Assembly (NCBI RefSeq): GCF_014649855.1
Contig: NZ_BMTV01000008.1
Span: 203,927 to 267,926 of the forward strand
Source of the DNA: Streptomyces roseolus
GTDB lineage: Bacteria > Actinomycetota > Actinomycetes > Streptomycetales > Streptomycetaceae
Direction: 5' to 3'
Length of the DNA stretch: 64,000 nucleotides
Positions 16,621 to 23,752 of this stretch are shown here, in pieces. Every line of letters starts with the position of its first letter. The stretch's first letter is position 1. The position numbers and the translations under genes were made by a program. The notes beneath the pieces were generated by a model. The model saw nothing but the letters and a program-made list of their open reading frames with translations. It made no database searches and was not told where the DNA came from.

Positions 16621-16899
16621 ATGAACGACACCGCACGGCAGTACGACGCCGTCATCCGCGAGGCGCTCGTCACCCATTCCGACCTGGGCGACACCGCCCG
16701 GGAGCTGGACCGTGACGCCGACCTGTACGCGATCGGCCTGACCTCGCTCCACTCGGTCCGCGTGCTGCTCTCCGTGGAGGACGCGCTCGGCGTGGAGATA
16801 CCGGAACAGCACGTGGGGCGGGCCCTGTTCAGCTCGATCGGCCACTTCGCCGACGTCCTCCTGGACATCGCCGGCACCACGACGGGAGCCGCCCGGTGA
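16621..16899 (+). CDS. Acyl/peptidyl carrier protein 1
   Basis: This 92-aa protein has the four-helix carrier-protein pattern with the phosphopantetheine site in YAIGLTSLHSVRVLL. Ser42 follows a Thr instead of the usual Asp (TSL for DSL). The acidic helix 2 region (VRVLLSVEDALGVEIPE) is normal. The ATG follows GAGGA. It lies between the BtrH-like transferase and the acyl-CoA dehydrogenase, with the amino acid:carrier-protein ligase two genes on, so it probably carries the amino acid that those enzymes work on. A pantetheinyl transferase is not in the window. Confidence 0.88.
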   Translation: MNDTARQYDAVIREALVTHSDLGDTARELDRDADLYAIGLTSLHSVRVLLSVEDALGVEIPEQHVGRALFSSIGHFADVLLDIAGTTTGAAR

Positions 16900-18074
16900 C
16901 GGCTCCCGACCGCGTGCTGTCCTTCGCCGAGGCGCGCGAGGCCGCGCTGCGCGCCCGCGCCGTCCTCGTCGAGCACGCGCCCGCCACCGACCGCGACGCG
17001 GCGTTCCCCGCCGAGCCGGTCGCCGCCCTCCGCGCGGAGCGGCTGCTGTCCGCCGCCGTCCCGAAGGAGTACGGCGGCCACGGCCTGGCCCCGGACGAAC
17101 TCGCCGCGCTCGCCGCCGTCCTGGGCGGCGGCTGCGGCTCCACCGCCATGGTCTGGGCCATGCACCAGCTCCAGCTCGCCTGCCTCGCGGGCGCCGCCGC
17201 CACCTCGCCGGAGCTCGCCGCCTACCTCCGGGAGGCGTCCGCCGGACAGTTCCTCGTGGCCTCCGTCACCTCCGAGGCCGGCGTCGGCGGCAGCCTGCGC
17301 GAGAGCCGCTGCGCGCTGGTGCCGGACGGCGGGGAACTGCTCCTGGAGAAGGAGGCGACCACCGTCTCCTACGGCGCGTACGCCGACGCCTTCCTCGTCA
17401 CGGCCCGTTCCCGCCCGGACGCCGCGCCCACCGACCAGGTGCTCGTGCTGGTCAGGGCCGGGCAGGCCCGGCTCACCCGCACCGGCGAGTGGGACACCCT
17501 GGGCATGCGCGGCACCTGCAGCCCCGCGCACTCCCTCTCCGCCCGGGTCCCCGCCGCCCAGGTGCTGCCCGCGCCGTTCGGCGAGATCGCGACCCGCTGC
17601 ATGGTGCCGCTGTCGCACCTGCTGTGGGCCGGCGTGTGGACCGGCATCGCGGCCGACGCGGTGCGCCGCGCCGCCTCCTTCGCCCGCGCCCGGGCCCGCG
17701 CCCAGCTGCGGTCCGGCGCCGTCGTGGACGACCCGCGCCTCGGCCGGGCGTACGCCTCGCTGCGGGTCCTCCAGGACTCCGTACGGCAGTTCGGCGCGGA
17801 CTACACCCGGTTCACCGCCGAGCCGGACGCCGACACCACCGCGATCACGGTACGGGCCAACGCCCTGAAGACCTCCGTGTCCACCGGCTGCCTGCGGGTG
17901 GTCGAACAGGCCCTGGAGATCTGCGGCATGGCCGGCTACAGCGAGTCCGGCCCCCACTCGGTCGCCCGCCACCTGCGGGACCTCCACTCGGCCCGGCTGA
18001 TGATCGCCAACTCCCGTCTCGACCAGTCCAATTCCCAACTCCTGCTCCTCGGAGGGAGCGTGATCGACGCATGA
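16896..18074 (+). CDS. Acyl-CoA dehydrogenase family flavoprotein
   Basis: This 392-aa protein has the acyl-CoA dehydrogenase layout: an N-terminal helical domain with PKEYGGHGLAPDELAALAAVL, a mid beta domain with VASVTSEAGVGGS and WDTLGMRGTCS, and a C-terminal helical bundle with QALEICGMAGYSESGPHSVARHLRD (given in two parts: QALEICGMAGYSE, SGPHSVARHLRD). These enzymes use FAD to desaturate thioesters or to oxidise or hydroxylate substrates. GTG overlaps the carrier-protein stop (GTGA), so the physiological substrate is likely the acyl or aminoacyl group on carrier protein 1. Alpha,beta-desaturation of a tethered amino acid is the simplest idea. Confidence 0.85.
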   Translation: MTAPDRVLSFAEAREAALRARAVLVEHAPATDRDAAFPAEPVAALRAERLLSAAVPKEYGGHGLAPDELAALAAVLGGGCGSTAMVWAMHQLQLACLAGAAATSPELAAYLREASAGQFLVASVTSEAGVGGSLRESRCALVPDGGELLLEKEATTVSYGAYADAFLVTARSRPDAAPTDQVLVLVRAGQARLTRTGEWDTLGMRGTCSPAHSLSARVPAAQVLPAPFGEIATRCMVPLSHLLWAGVWTGIAADAVRRAASFARARARAQLRSGAVVDDPRLGRAYASLRVLQDSVRQFGADYTRFTAEPDADTTAITVRANALKTSVSTGCLRVVEQALEICGMAGYSESGPHSVARHLRDLHSARLMIANSRLDQSNSQLLLLGGSVIDA

Positions 18075-18910
18075 CCGCGTACGAACGGACCCAGCGAGGC
18101 TGGACCGCCCCCACCGGGCTGCCCGGCGCCCTCGGCCTCTCCCCGCGCTTCGAGGAGGTGATCGCCGGATTGCAGAAGGCCCTGAACACCGCGGGCGCGG
18201 TGCCCTCGCCGGGCCCCGTCTGGTATCCGCCGGTCGTCCCCCAGGAGCTGCTCGAACGCGCGGAGTACGCCGAGTCCTTCCCGCACCTCCTCGGCACCGT
18301 GCACGCCCTCGCCGAGGGAACCGACCGGGCCGCGGGCCCCTCCGCCTCGGGCGTGGCGCTCGCGCCCGCCGCCTGCTACAGCGTCTACCCGTCCTTCGCC
18401 GACCGGGAGCTGACCGAGGCGGCGCACCGGGACGTGGCCGGCTACTGCTACCGGCACGAGGCGACCACCGAACCCGGGCGCTTCCGTTCCTTCCGGATGC
18501 GCGAGTTCGTCAGGGTCGGCGACGCCGGGACCACCCTCGACTGGCGGGACGAGTGGATCGCCCGCGGCGAGGCGCTGTTCTCCCGGCTCGGCGTGAAGGT
18601 CTCCGTGCAGTCGGCGACCGACCCGTTCTTCGGCCCCGGCGGGCGGTTCATGCGCGCCAGCCAGCTGGAGCAGTCCCTGAAGTACGAGTTCGTCGCCCGG
18701 GTCGCCGCCGACGACGAGGGCACGGCCATCGCCTCGGCCAACTACCACAAGGACCACCTCGGCGCCCGGTTCGGCATCACCTACGCGGACCGGGGCACCG
18801 CCCACAGCGCGTGCACCGCCTTCGGCCTGGAGCGCGTCGTCCTCGCCCTCGTGCACGCCCACGGCGACGACCGGGCGAACTGGCCGTCCCTCACGGAGGA
18901 GGCGATATGA
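18071..18910 (+). CDS. Amino acid:[carrier protein] ligase (class II aminoacyl-tRNA synthetase-like)
   Basis: This 279-aa protein looks like the truncated seryl-tRNA-synthetase homologues that load amino acids on carrier proteins (known from Bradyrhizobium). Class II motif 2 is RFRSFRMREFVRVG (137-150) and motif 3 is FGLERVVLAL (251-260). The zinc-ligand set of atypical SerRS/aa:CP ligases appears as Cys102 (PAACYS), Glu130 (YRHEAT) and Cys248 (HSACTAFG). No tRNA-binding arm is present. It overlaps the dehydrogenase (ATGA) and sits next to carrier protein 1, its likely acceptor. The amino acid is unknown; characterised relatives use Gly or Ala. Confidence 0.82.
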   Translation: MTAYERTQRGWTAPTGLPGALGLSPRFEEVIAGLQKALNTAGAVPSPGPVWYPPVVPQELLERAEYAESFPHLLGTVHALAEGTDRAAGPSASGVALAPAACYSVYPSFADRELTEAAHRDVAGYCYRHEATTEPGRFRSFRMREFVRVGDAGTTLDWRDEWIARGEALFSRLGVKVSVQSATDPFFGPGGRFMRASQLEQSLKYEFVARVAADDEGTAIASANYHKDHLGARFGITYADRGTAHSACTAFGLERVVLALVHAHGDDRANWPSLTEEAI

Positions 18911-20013
18911 ACGCGCACCACCTCGTGACCGGCGCGACCGGCTTCGTCGGCGGCGCCCTGGTCCTGGAGCTCTTACGCCGCACCGACGCCGACCTCACCT
19001 GCGTCGTCCGGGAACGGCCCGGCCGCTCCGCGCGGCAGCGTCTCGACGCCGCGCTCACCGCGGCGGCCGAGGCGTACGGCGAGCAGGACCTGATCCCGCT
19101 CTTCGCCACCCGCTGCCGGGCGGTCGCCGGCGACGTGACCGAGGAGCGCTGCGGTGTGGACACCGCGGACCTTCCGGAGGTCGACGAGGTCTGGCACGCC
19201 GCGGCCTCGCTGGACTTCGAGGAGCGCCGCAAGGACGAGATCCTGCGCGACAACCTCGACGGCACCCGGCACGTCGTGGCCCTCGCCGAGGCGCTGAGGG
19301 CGCCCCGCTTCAACTACGTGAGCACCGCGTACGTGGCGGGCGAGCGGACCGGCTGGATCCCGGCCCGGCCCGTGCCGGCGGACACCGCCAGCAACAACGC
19401 GTACGAGTACAGCAAGATCCAGGCGGAGGCGGTGGTGCTCGCCGGGGGCTTCGAGCGCACCCGGATCCTCCGTCCCAGCATCGTCATCGGACACAGCCGC
19501 ACCCTCGCCGCGACCGGCTTCACCGGCATGTACGGCTTCGTGAACGGGCTGTCCGCCGCGCGCGCCGAAGTGCGCCGGCACCTCGGCGACATGCTGGTCT
19601 TCCGGGCGCTGCGGATCCGCGCCGCCGCCGACGCGCGGATCAACTTCGTCCCCGTGGACCGGGTCGTGGCCGCGGCGGTCGGCGTGAGCCTCGCCGACGG
19701 CGACTCGGACGTCTACCACCTGGCCAACTCCCGCCAGCCCACGGTCGGCGAGTCGCTCTCCGTGCTGTGCGAACTCCTCGCCATCCGCAAGCCCGTGTAC
19801 GTGACGGACGCGGAGGAGTTCACGCTCATCGACGAACGCGTCGACGAGCGCCTGGAGTTCTACCGCTCGTACATCCACGGCTCGAAGGACTTCGACCTGG
19901 CGAACGTGAACAAGCTCGTCGGCGAGGACGTCCTCGACCACCCCCTGCCCCCGGAGCGGCTCGCGGACTTCATGGGCTGGTACCTGGACCGCCGCGGGCT
20001 GAGAGGAGACTGA
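18907..20013 (+). CDS. Thioester-reductase-like extended SDR, TTA codon
   Basis: This 368-aa protein belongs to the NAD(P)-dependent thioester reductase/male-sterility branch of extended SDRs. The cofactor loop is VTGATGFVGGALVLELL (7-23), followed by DEVWHAAASLDFEE, YVSTAYVAG and the catalytic Tyr-Lys pair in AYEYSKIQAE. Such domains release carrier-bound acyl groups as aldehydes or alcohols; here the protein is free-standing. Codon 23 (18973-18975) is TTA. It overlaps the amino acid ligase (ATGA). It could reduce the thioester on either carrier protein, or oxidise or reduce a free intermediate. Confidence 0.8.
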   Translation: MNAHHLVTGATGFVGGALVLELLRRTDADLTCVVRERPGRSARQRLDAALTAAAEAYGEQDLIPLFATRCRAVAGDVTEERCGVDTADLPEVDEVWHAAASLDFEERRKDEILRDNLDGTRHVVALAEALRAPRFNYVSTAYVAGERTGWIPARPVPADTASNNAYEYSKIQAEAVVLAGGFERTRILRPSIVIGHSRTLAATGFTGMYGFVNGLSAARAEVRRHLGDMLVFRALRIRAAADARINFVPVDRVVAAAVGVSLADGDSDVYHLANSRQPTVGESLSVLCELLAIRKPVYVTDAEEFTLIDERVDERLEFYRSYIHGSKDFDLANVNKLVGEDVLDHPLPPERLADFMGWYLDRRGLRGD

Positions 20014-20015
20014 CC

Positions 20016-20921
20016 ATGCACGTCAAGGGCATCGAGTCGTGGGACCTCGCCTACGACGGCCGGCAGGCACTGCACCGCACCGAGGACGGCAGTGAGCTCT
20101 ACTACGAGCTGCGCGGCGCCGGGGGACCGGTCGTCACGCTGGTGTCGACCATCTACGTGGTGAGCACCGCCTGGCGGAACTTCACCGGGAACCTCGCCGG
20201 CGACCACCGGCTGCTCTCCTACGACCTGCGCAACCAGGGCGCGTCCGACGGCCGTCCGGCGGAGTTCGCGCAGCACACCGAGGACCTGAAGTCGCTCCTC
20301 GACGACCTCGGCATCGAGCGCACGTACCTCGTCGGCACCTCCATCTCCACGCTGATCTGCCGGGACTTCGCCAACGCCCACCCCGAGCGGGTGGCGGGCC
20401 TGGTCCTGGTCGGTCCGCCGTTCAGCCCCCGCGGCTCCTCGCGCCGCCGGCGCATCGCCAAGTCCTGGCTGGCGGCGCTGGACGCGGGCGGCCCGCGCGC
20501 CCTGTTCGACCTGATCTACCCCCTGGTCTTCGGCGACAAGGCGATCGCCGAGGGCGGCTCGGGCGCGTACCTCGCCCTGCGGGAACGATTCCTCGCCATC
20601 AACTCGGCGGCCCAGCTGCGCGCCAACCTGCGCGAGGCGCTCGGCGCCGGCGACCAGGTGGAGCGGCTCACCTCGATCGAGGCGCCCACGCTGCTGCTCT
20701 CCGGCGACGACGACTTCTCCACGACCGAGTCCACGCTCGACGCCACCGCGGAGATCATGCGGAACGCGGCGGTGGAGATCATCCGGGAGTGCGGCCACCT
20801 GCCGTACTTCGAGCAGCCCGAGGCGTTCCAGGACGCCGTCGCCCGCTTCGTCGCCTCCGTGGAGGAGGGGACGTTCCCGGCGCCGTGGACCGCCCCCGCG
20901 ACCGAAGGGAAGGACCGATGA
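20016..20921 (+). CDS. Alpha/beta hydrolase
   Basis: This 301-aa protein has an alpha/beta-hydrolase fold. The nucleophile elbow is GTSIS with Ser109 (the last Gly of the usual GxSxG replaced by Ser), the acid lies in the LLLSGDDDFSTTES strand end, and the base is in RECGHLPYFEQPEAF. The oxyanion region VTLVSTIYVVSTAW is unusual in lacking HG. It is the seventh gene of the DUF3419-led operon and overlaps carrier protein 2 (ATGA), so a thioesterase, esterase or editing role on a carrier-bound intermediate is plausible. Confidence 0.8.
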   Translation: MHVKGIESWDLAYDGRQALHRTEDGSELYYELRGAGGPVVTLVSTIYVVSTAWRNFTGNLAGDHRLLSYDLRNQGASDGRPAEFAQHTEDLKSLLDDLGIERTYLVGTSISTLICRDFANAHPERVAGLVLVGPPFSPRGSSRRRRIAKSWLAALDAGGPRALFDLIYPLVFGDKAIAEGGSGAYLALRERFLAINSAAQLRANLREALGAGDQVERLTSIEAPTLLLSGDDDFSTTESTLDATAEIMRNAAVEIIRECGHLPYFEQPEAFQDAVARFVASVEEGTFPAPWTAPATEGKDR

Positions 20922-21217
20922 GCACCCCCGCGACCCCCCTGACGGACGAGGAGCTCGTCCTCGAACGCCTGGTGGCCCTCCTGGAGCACGTCGCCGCCGA
21001 CGTGCTGGAGGGGCCCGTCACCGACACCGGACCGGGTTCGCTGCGCCGGCTCGGTCTGACCTCCGTCAAGCTGCTCGAATTCCTCGTCGCGATCGAGGAC
21101 GAGTTCGGCCATGTCTGGGACGACGACGTGGAGGAGTCGGTCATCGGTTCCCTCGACGCGATGGCCGCCCACATCAGCGCCGCCGGCGTCGCCCCGGCCC
21201 CCACGAAGCGAGACTGA
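20918..21217 (+). CDS. Acyl carrier protein 2
   Basis: This 99-aa protein has a carrier-protein fold with the pantetheine site in LGLTSVKLLEFLVAIEDEF. Ser49 again follows Thr, as in carrier protein 1, suggesting the two share ancestry or a pantetheinyl transferase preference. The recognition helix is acidic. It is translationally coupled to the alpha/beta hydrolase and is followed after 1 bp by the adenylating enzyme, which probably loads it. Two distinct carrier proteins in one operon imply two building blocks activated separately. Confidence 0.85.
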   Translation: MSTPATPLTDEELVLERLVALLEHVAADVLEGPVTDTGPGSLRRLGLTSVKLLEFLVAIEDEFGHVWDDDVEESVIGSLDAMAAHISAAGVAPAPTKRD

Positions 21218-21218
21218 C

Positions 21219-22916
21219 ATGACCTCGACATCCTCCGCGCGCACGCTCCCGAAGTTCCTCACGGACTACGCCCCGACCCGCTTCCGGCAGCGCCTCACGC
21301 CCTTCTCCCGGGTGCCCATCACCGGGCGGATCGGCGAGGTGTGGCACCTCGCCGCCCAGCGCAACCCGCGCAACCCGGTGATCGTCGACCGGGCCCCCGA
21401 CGTGGACCCCCACGGCCCGCGGGAGCGCAGCTACCGCCAGTGGGCGGCCCTCGTCGACGAGCTCGCCGTCAAGCTGGTGGCGCTCGGCGTACGGCCCTGG
21501 GACCGGGTGGCCGTCGTCAAGGAGAACCACCTGGACGTGGCGCTGCTCGCCTCCGCCGCCGCCCGGATCGGAGCCGTGCCCGCGCTGATCACCAACAACC
21601 ACCCGCACGAGACGATCACCGTGATGCTGGGCCGCCTGGAGCGGCCGTACCTGATCACCGACGCGGTGACCGTCGAGCGCATGCGGCTCGACAAGGACAC
21701 CCTCGCCGAGCTGACCGAGGCCACGGCGTGCCTGGGCGAGGTGCCGCAGGACCGCCCGGACCTCCGGGCGTTCGCGGAGCTCGGCGGCGGCCCGGTGCCC
21801 GCACCGGCGCTGCGCGCCCGCCACGAGCCCATGGTCATCACCCACACCTCCGGCACCACCGGCATCCCCAAGCTGGTGCTGCACTCGGCCGAGTCGCTGT
21901 ACTCGCTGGGCCTGGTCGAGGCCGAGCGCTGGCCCTTCTTCCGGCTCCGGGAGGACGACACGGTCGCGTTCTGCGAGCCGTACTCCCACCAGCGGGTCAT
22001 CACCGGACTGCTGCCGCTCGCCACGGTCGCGCCCAAGCTGGTCATGATGTCCGACCCGCTCTCGCCGCGGGTGCGCGACCTGCTCGTCGAGCACCGGCCG
22101 ACCCTGGTCGAGACGCTGCCCAACGCCTTCCTCGCCTGGGAGGAGCTGGCGCGCGACCCCGCACGGCCCTTCCGTGACGTCCGCGTCTACGTGAACTCCT
22201 TCGACGCCATCCACACCCGCACCGTGCGGACCTTCCTCGCGGCCACCGACCGCAAGCTCCCCGTCTGGGTGCAGTCGTGGAGCCAGACCGAGGCCGGCGC
22301 GGTGGCGATCCGCCCGTACCTGCGCGGCTCGGTGAAGCGGCGCGGCCACCGGCCGCCGCCCACCCAGGTGCTGGGCTGGCCGGTCCCCGGCTTCGGGAGG
22401 ATCCGCGCCCTCGACCCGGCCACCGGACGGCCGGTGCGCCGCGGCGAGGTCGGCCTGATCCAGTTCTCCGCGCCGGGCCGCTGCCTCGCGTACGTCGGCG
22501 CGCAGGAACGCCACGACAACAAGCGGGACGGCCGGTGGTGGAACCTCGGCGACCTGGCGCTGATCAACCGCTGGGGCGCGGTGCGGCTGATCGACCGCGA
22601 GATCGACCGGATCCCCGGCGGCAGCGCGCTGGAGATCGAGGACGTCCTCCTCGACCGGCTGCCGGAGACGACCGAGGTGATCGTCCTGGCCGTGGCCGGC
22701 TCGAAGCCCCAGCCCGTGTACAGCACGCAGGGCGACGAGCCCGTCTCGGCCGGGGCGTGGGCCCGGGCCACGGCGGACCTGCCGGCGATGGCAAAGCCGA
22801 TCCACATCCGCTGGGACGAGTTCCCGCGCACGGCGACCTGGAAGGTGCGCCGGGTGATGCTCCGGGAGCAGCTCTTCGCGGGCTCCTCGGCCATCGGCCT
22901 CGGCAACTGGACCTGA
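21219..22916 (+). CDS. AMP-dependent (acyl-adenylating) synthetase/ligase
   Basis: This 565-aa protein is an ANL-superfamily adenylating enzyme. The phosphate loop is THTSGTTGIPK (about 208-218), the aromatic/acid-binding strand is VWVQSWSQTEAG, the hinge region is NLGDLALINRWGAVRLIDREID, and the C-terminal Lys lies in TATWKVRRVML. It activates a carboxylic acid as AMP ester and should load it on CoA or carrier protein 2, whose gene ends 1 bp upstream. It is not an NRPS module, as no condensation domain is attached. The substrate cannot be read. Confidence 0.85.
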   Translation: MTSTSSARTLPKFLTDYAPTRFRQRLTPFSRVPITGRIGEVWHLAAQRNPRNPVIVDRAPDVDPHGPRERSYRQWAALVDELAVKLVALGVRPWDRVAVVKENHLDVALLASAAARIGAVPALITNNHPHETITVMLGRLERPYLITDAVTVERMRLDKDTLAELTEATACLGEVPQDRPDLRAFAELGGGPVPAPALRARHEPMVITHTSGTTGIPKLVLHSAESLYSLGLVEAERWPFFRLREDDTVAFCEPYSHQRVITGLLPLATVAPKLVMMSDPLSPRVRDLLVEHRPTLVETLPNAFLAWEELARDPARPFRDVRVYVNSFDAIHTRTVRTFLAATDRKLPVWVQSWSQTEAGAVAIRPYLRGSVKRRGHRPPPTQVLGWPVPGFGRIRALDPATGRPVRRGEVGLIQFSAPGRCLAYVGAQERHDNKRDGRWWNLGDLALINRWGAVRLIDREIDRIPGGSALEIEDVLLDRLPETTEVIVLAVAGSKPQPVYSTQGDEPVSAGAWARATADLPAMAKPIHIRWDEFPRTATWKVRRVMLREQLFAGSSAIGLGNWT

Positions 22917-23005
22917 CGGCCGGAACGGACCGGGCCGTCCTCGGTGAACCCCTCGCCGGGGACGGCCCGCCCCCGCCCCCGCCGCACGACCGACCGGAGG
23001 ACCCC

Positions 23006-23752
23006 ATGGACGTCACGCTGCCGACCCGCGACGGCGAACGACTCGACGCCGGCCACCTGCGGGGGCCGGCCGGCGCGGACCTCTGCGTCGTCATGGCGCA
23101 CAGCTTCGCGGGAAGCCGCCACAAGGACGCCCACCGCCGGCTGGCGGCGGAGCTCCACCGCACGGCGGCGGTGGTGACCTTCGACTTCCGGGGCCACGGC
23201 CGCTCGTCGGGGTTCTCCACGGGCGGTGAGCGGGAGGTCCACGACCTCGCGGCCGCGGTGGAGTTCGCCCGCGCGCGGTACCCCGGGGTCGCGGCGGTGG
23301 GCTTCTCGATGGGCGCGGCCTGCGTCGTCCGCCTGGCCGCGGCCGACCCCGGTCTGCTGCGGGCCGCGGCGGCCGTCAGCACGCCGGCCCGCTGGCAGTA
23401 CCGGGGAACCCCGCGGATGCGCCTGGTGCAGGGCCTGACCTCGACGGGCCCCGGCCGCGCCGCCCTGCGCCTGGCCACCGGCACCCGCCTGTCCCCGCGG
23501 CCGTGGGACCCGGCGACGGAATCCCCCCTCGACGCCGTCCCGAAGGTCGCCCCCACCCCGCTGCTCCTGGTCCACGGCGCCCGGGACCCCTACTACCCGC
23601 TCGCGACGGCCCGCGCCCTCAAGGAGGCGGCGGGCCCGTCCGCGGACCTGTGGGTGGAGGCGGCCGCGGGCCACGCGGAAGCGGGCACCTCCACCGCCCT
23701 GATGCGCCGGATCGCCGGCTGGCTCACCGACTCCGCCGCGCGGCGCCCGTGA
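23006..23752 (+). CDS. Alpha/beta hydrolase (serine hydrolase)
   Basis: This 248-aa protein has the alpha/beta-hydrolase core: VVMAHSFAGSRH oxyanion region, FDFRGHGRS, nucleophile elbow GFSMG, acid in LLVHGARDPYYPL and base in AAAGHAEAGTS. The ATG follows CGGAGG. It sits 89 bp after the adenylating enzyme, as the probable last gene of the cluster. Its 3' end overlaps the convergent HExxH gene by 29 bp. It could be a type II thioesterase-like editing enzyme or an unrelated esterase. Confidence 0.82.
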   Translation: MDVTLPTRDGERLDAGHLRGPAGADLCVVMAHSFAGSRHKDAHRRLAAELHRTAAVVTFDFRGHGRSSGFSTGGEREVHDLAAAVEFARARYPGVAAVGFSMGAACVVRLAAADPGLLRAAAAVSTPARWQYRGTPRMRLVQGLTSTGPGRAALRLATGTRLSPRPWDPATESPLDAVPKVAPTPLLLVHGARDPYYPLATARALKEAAGPSADLWVEAAAGHAEAGTSTALMRRIAGWLTDSAARRP

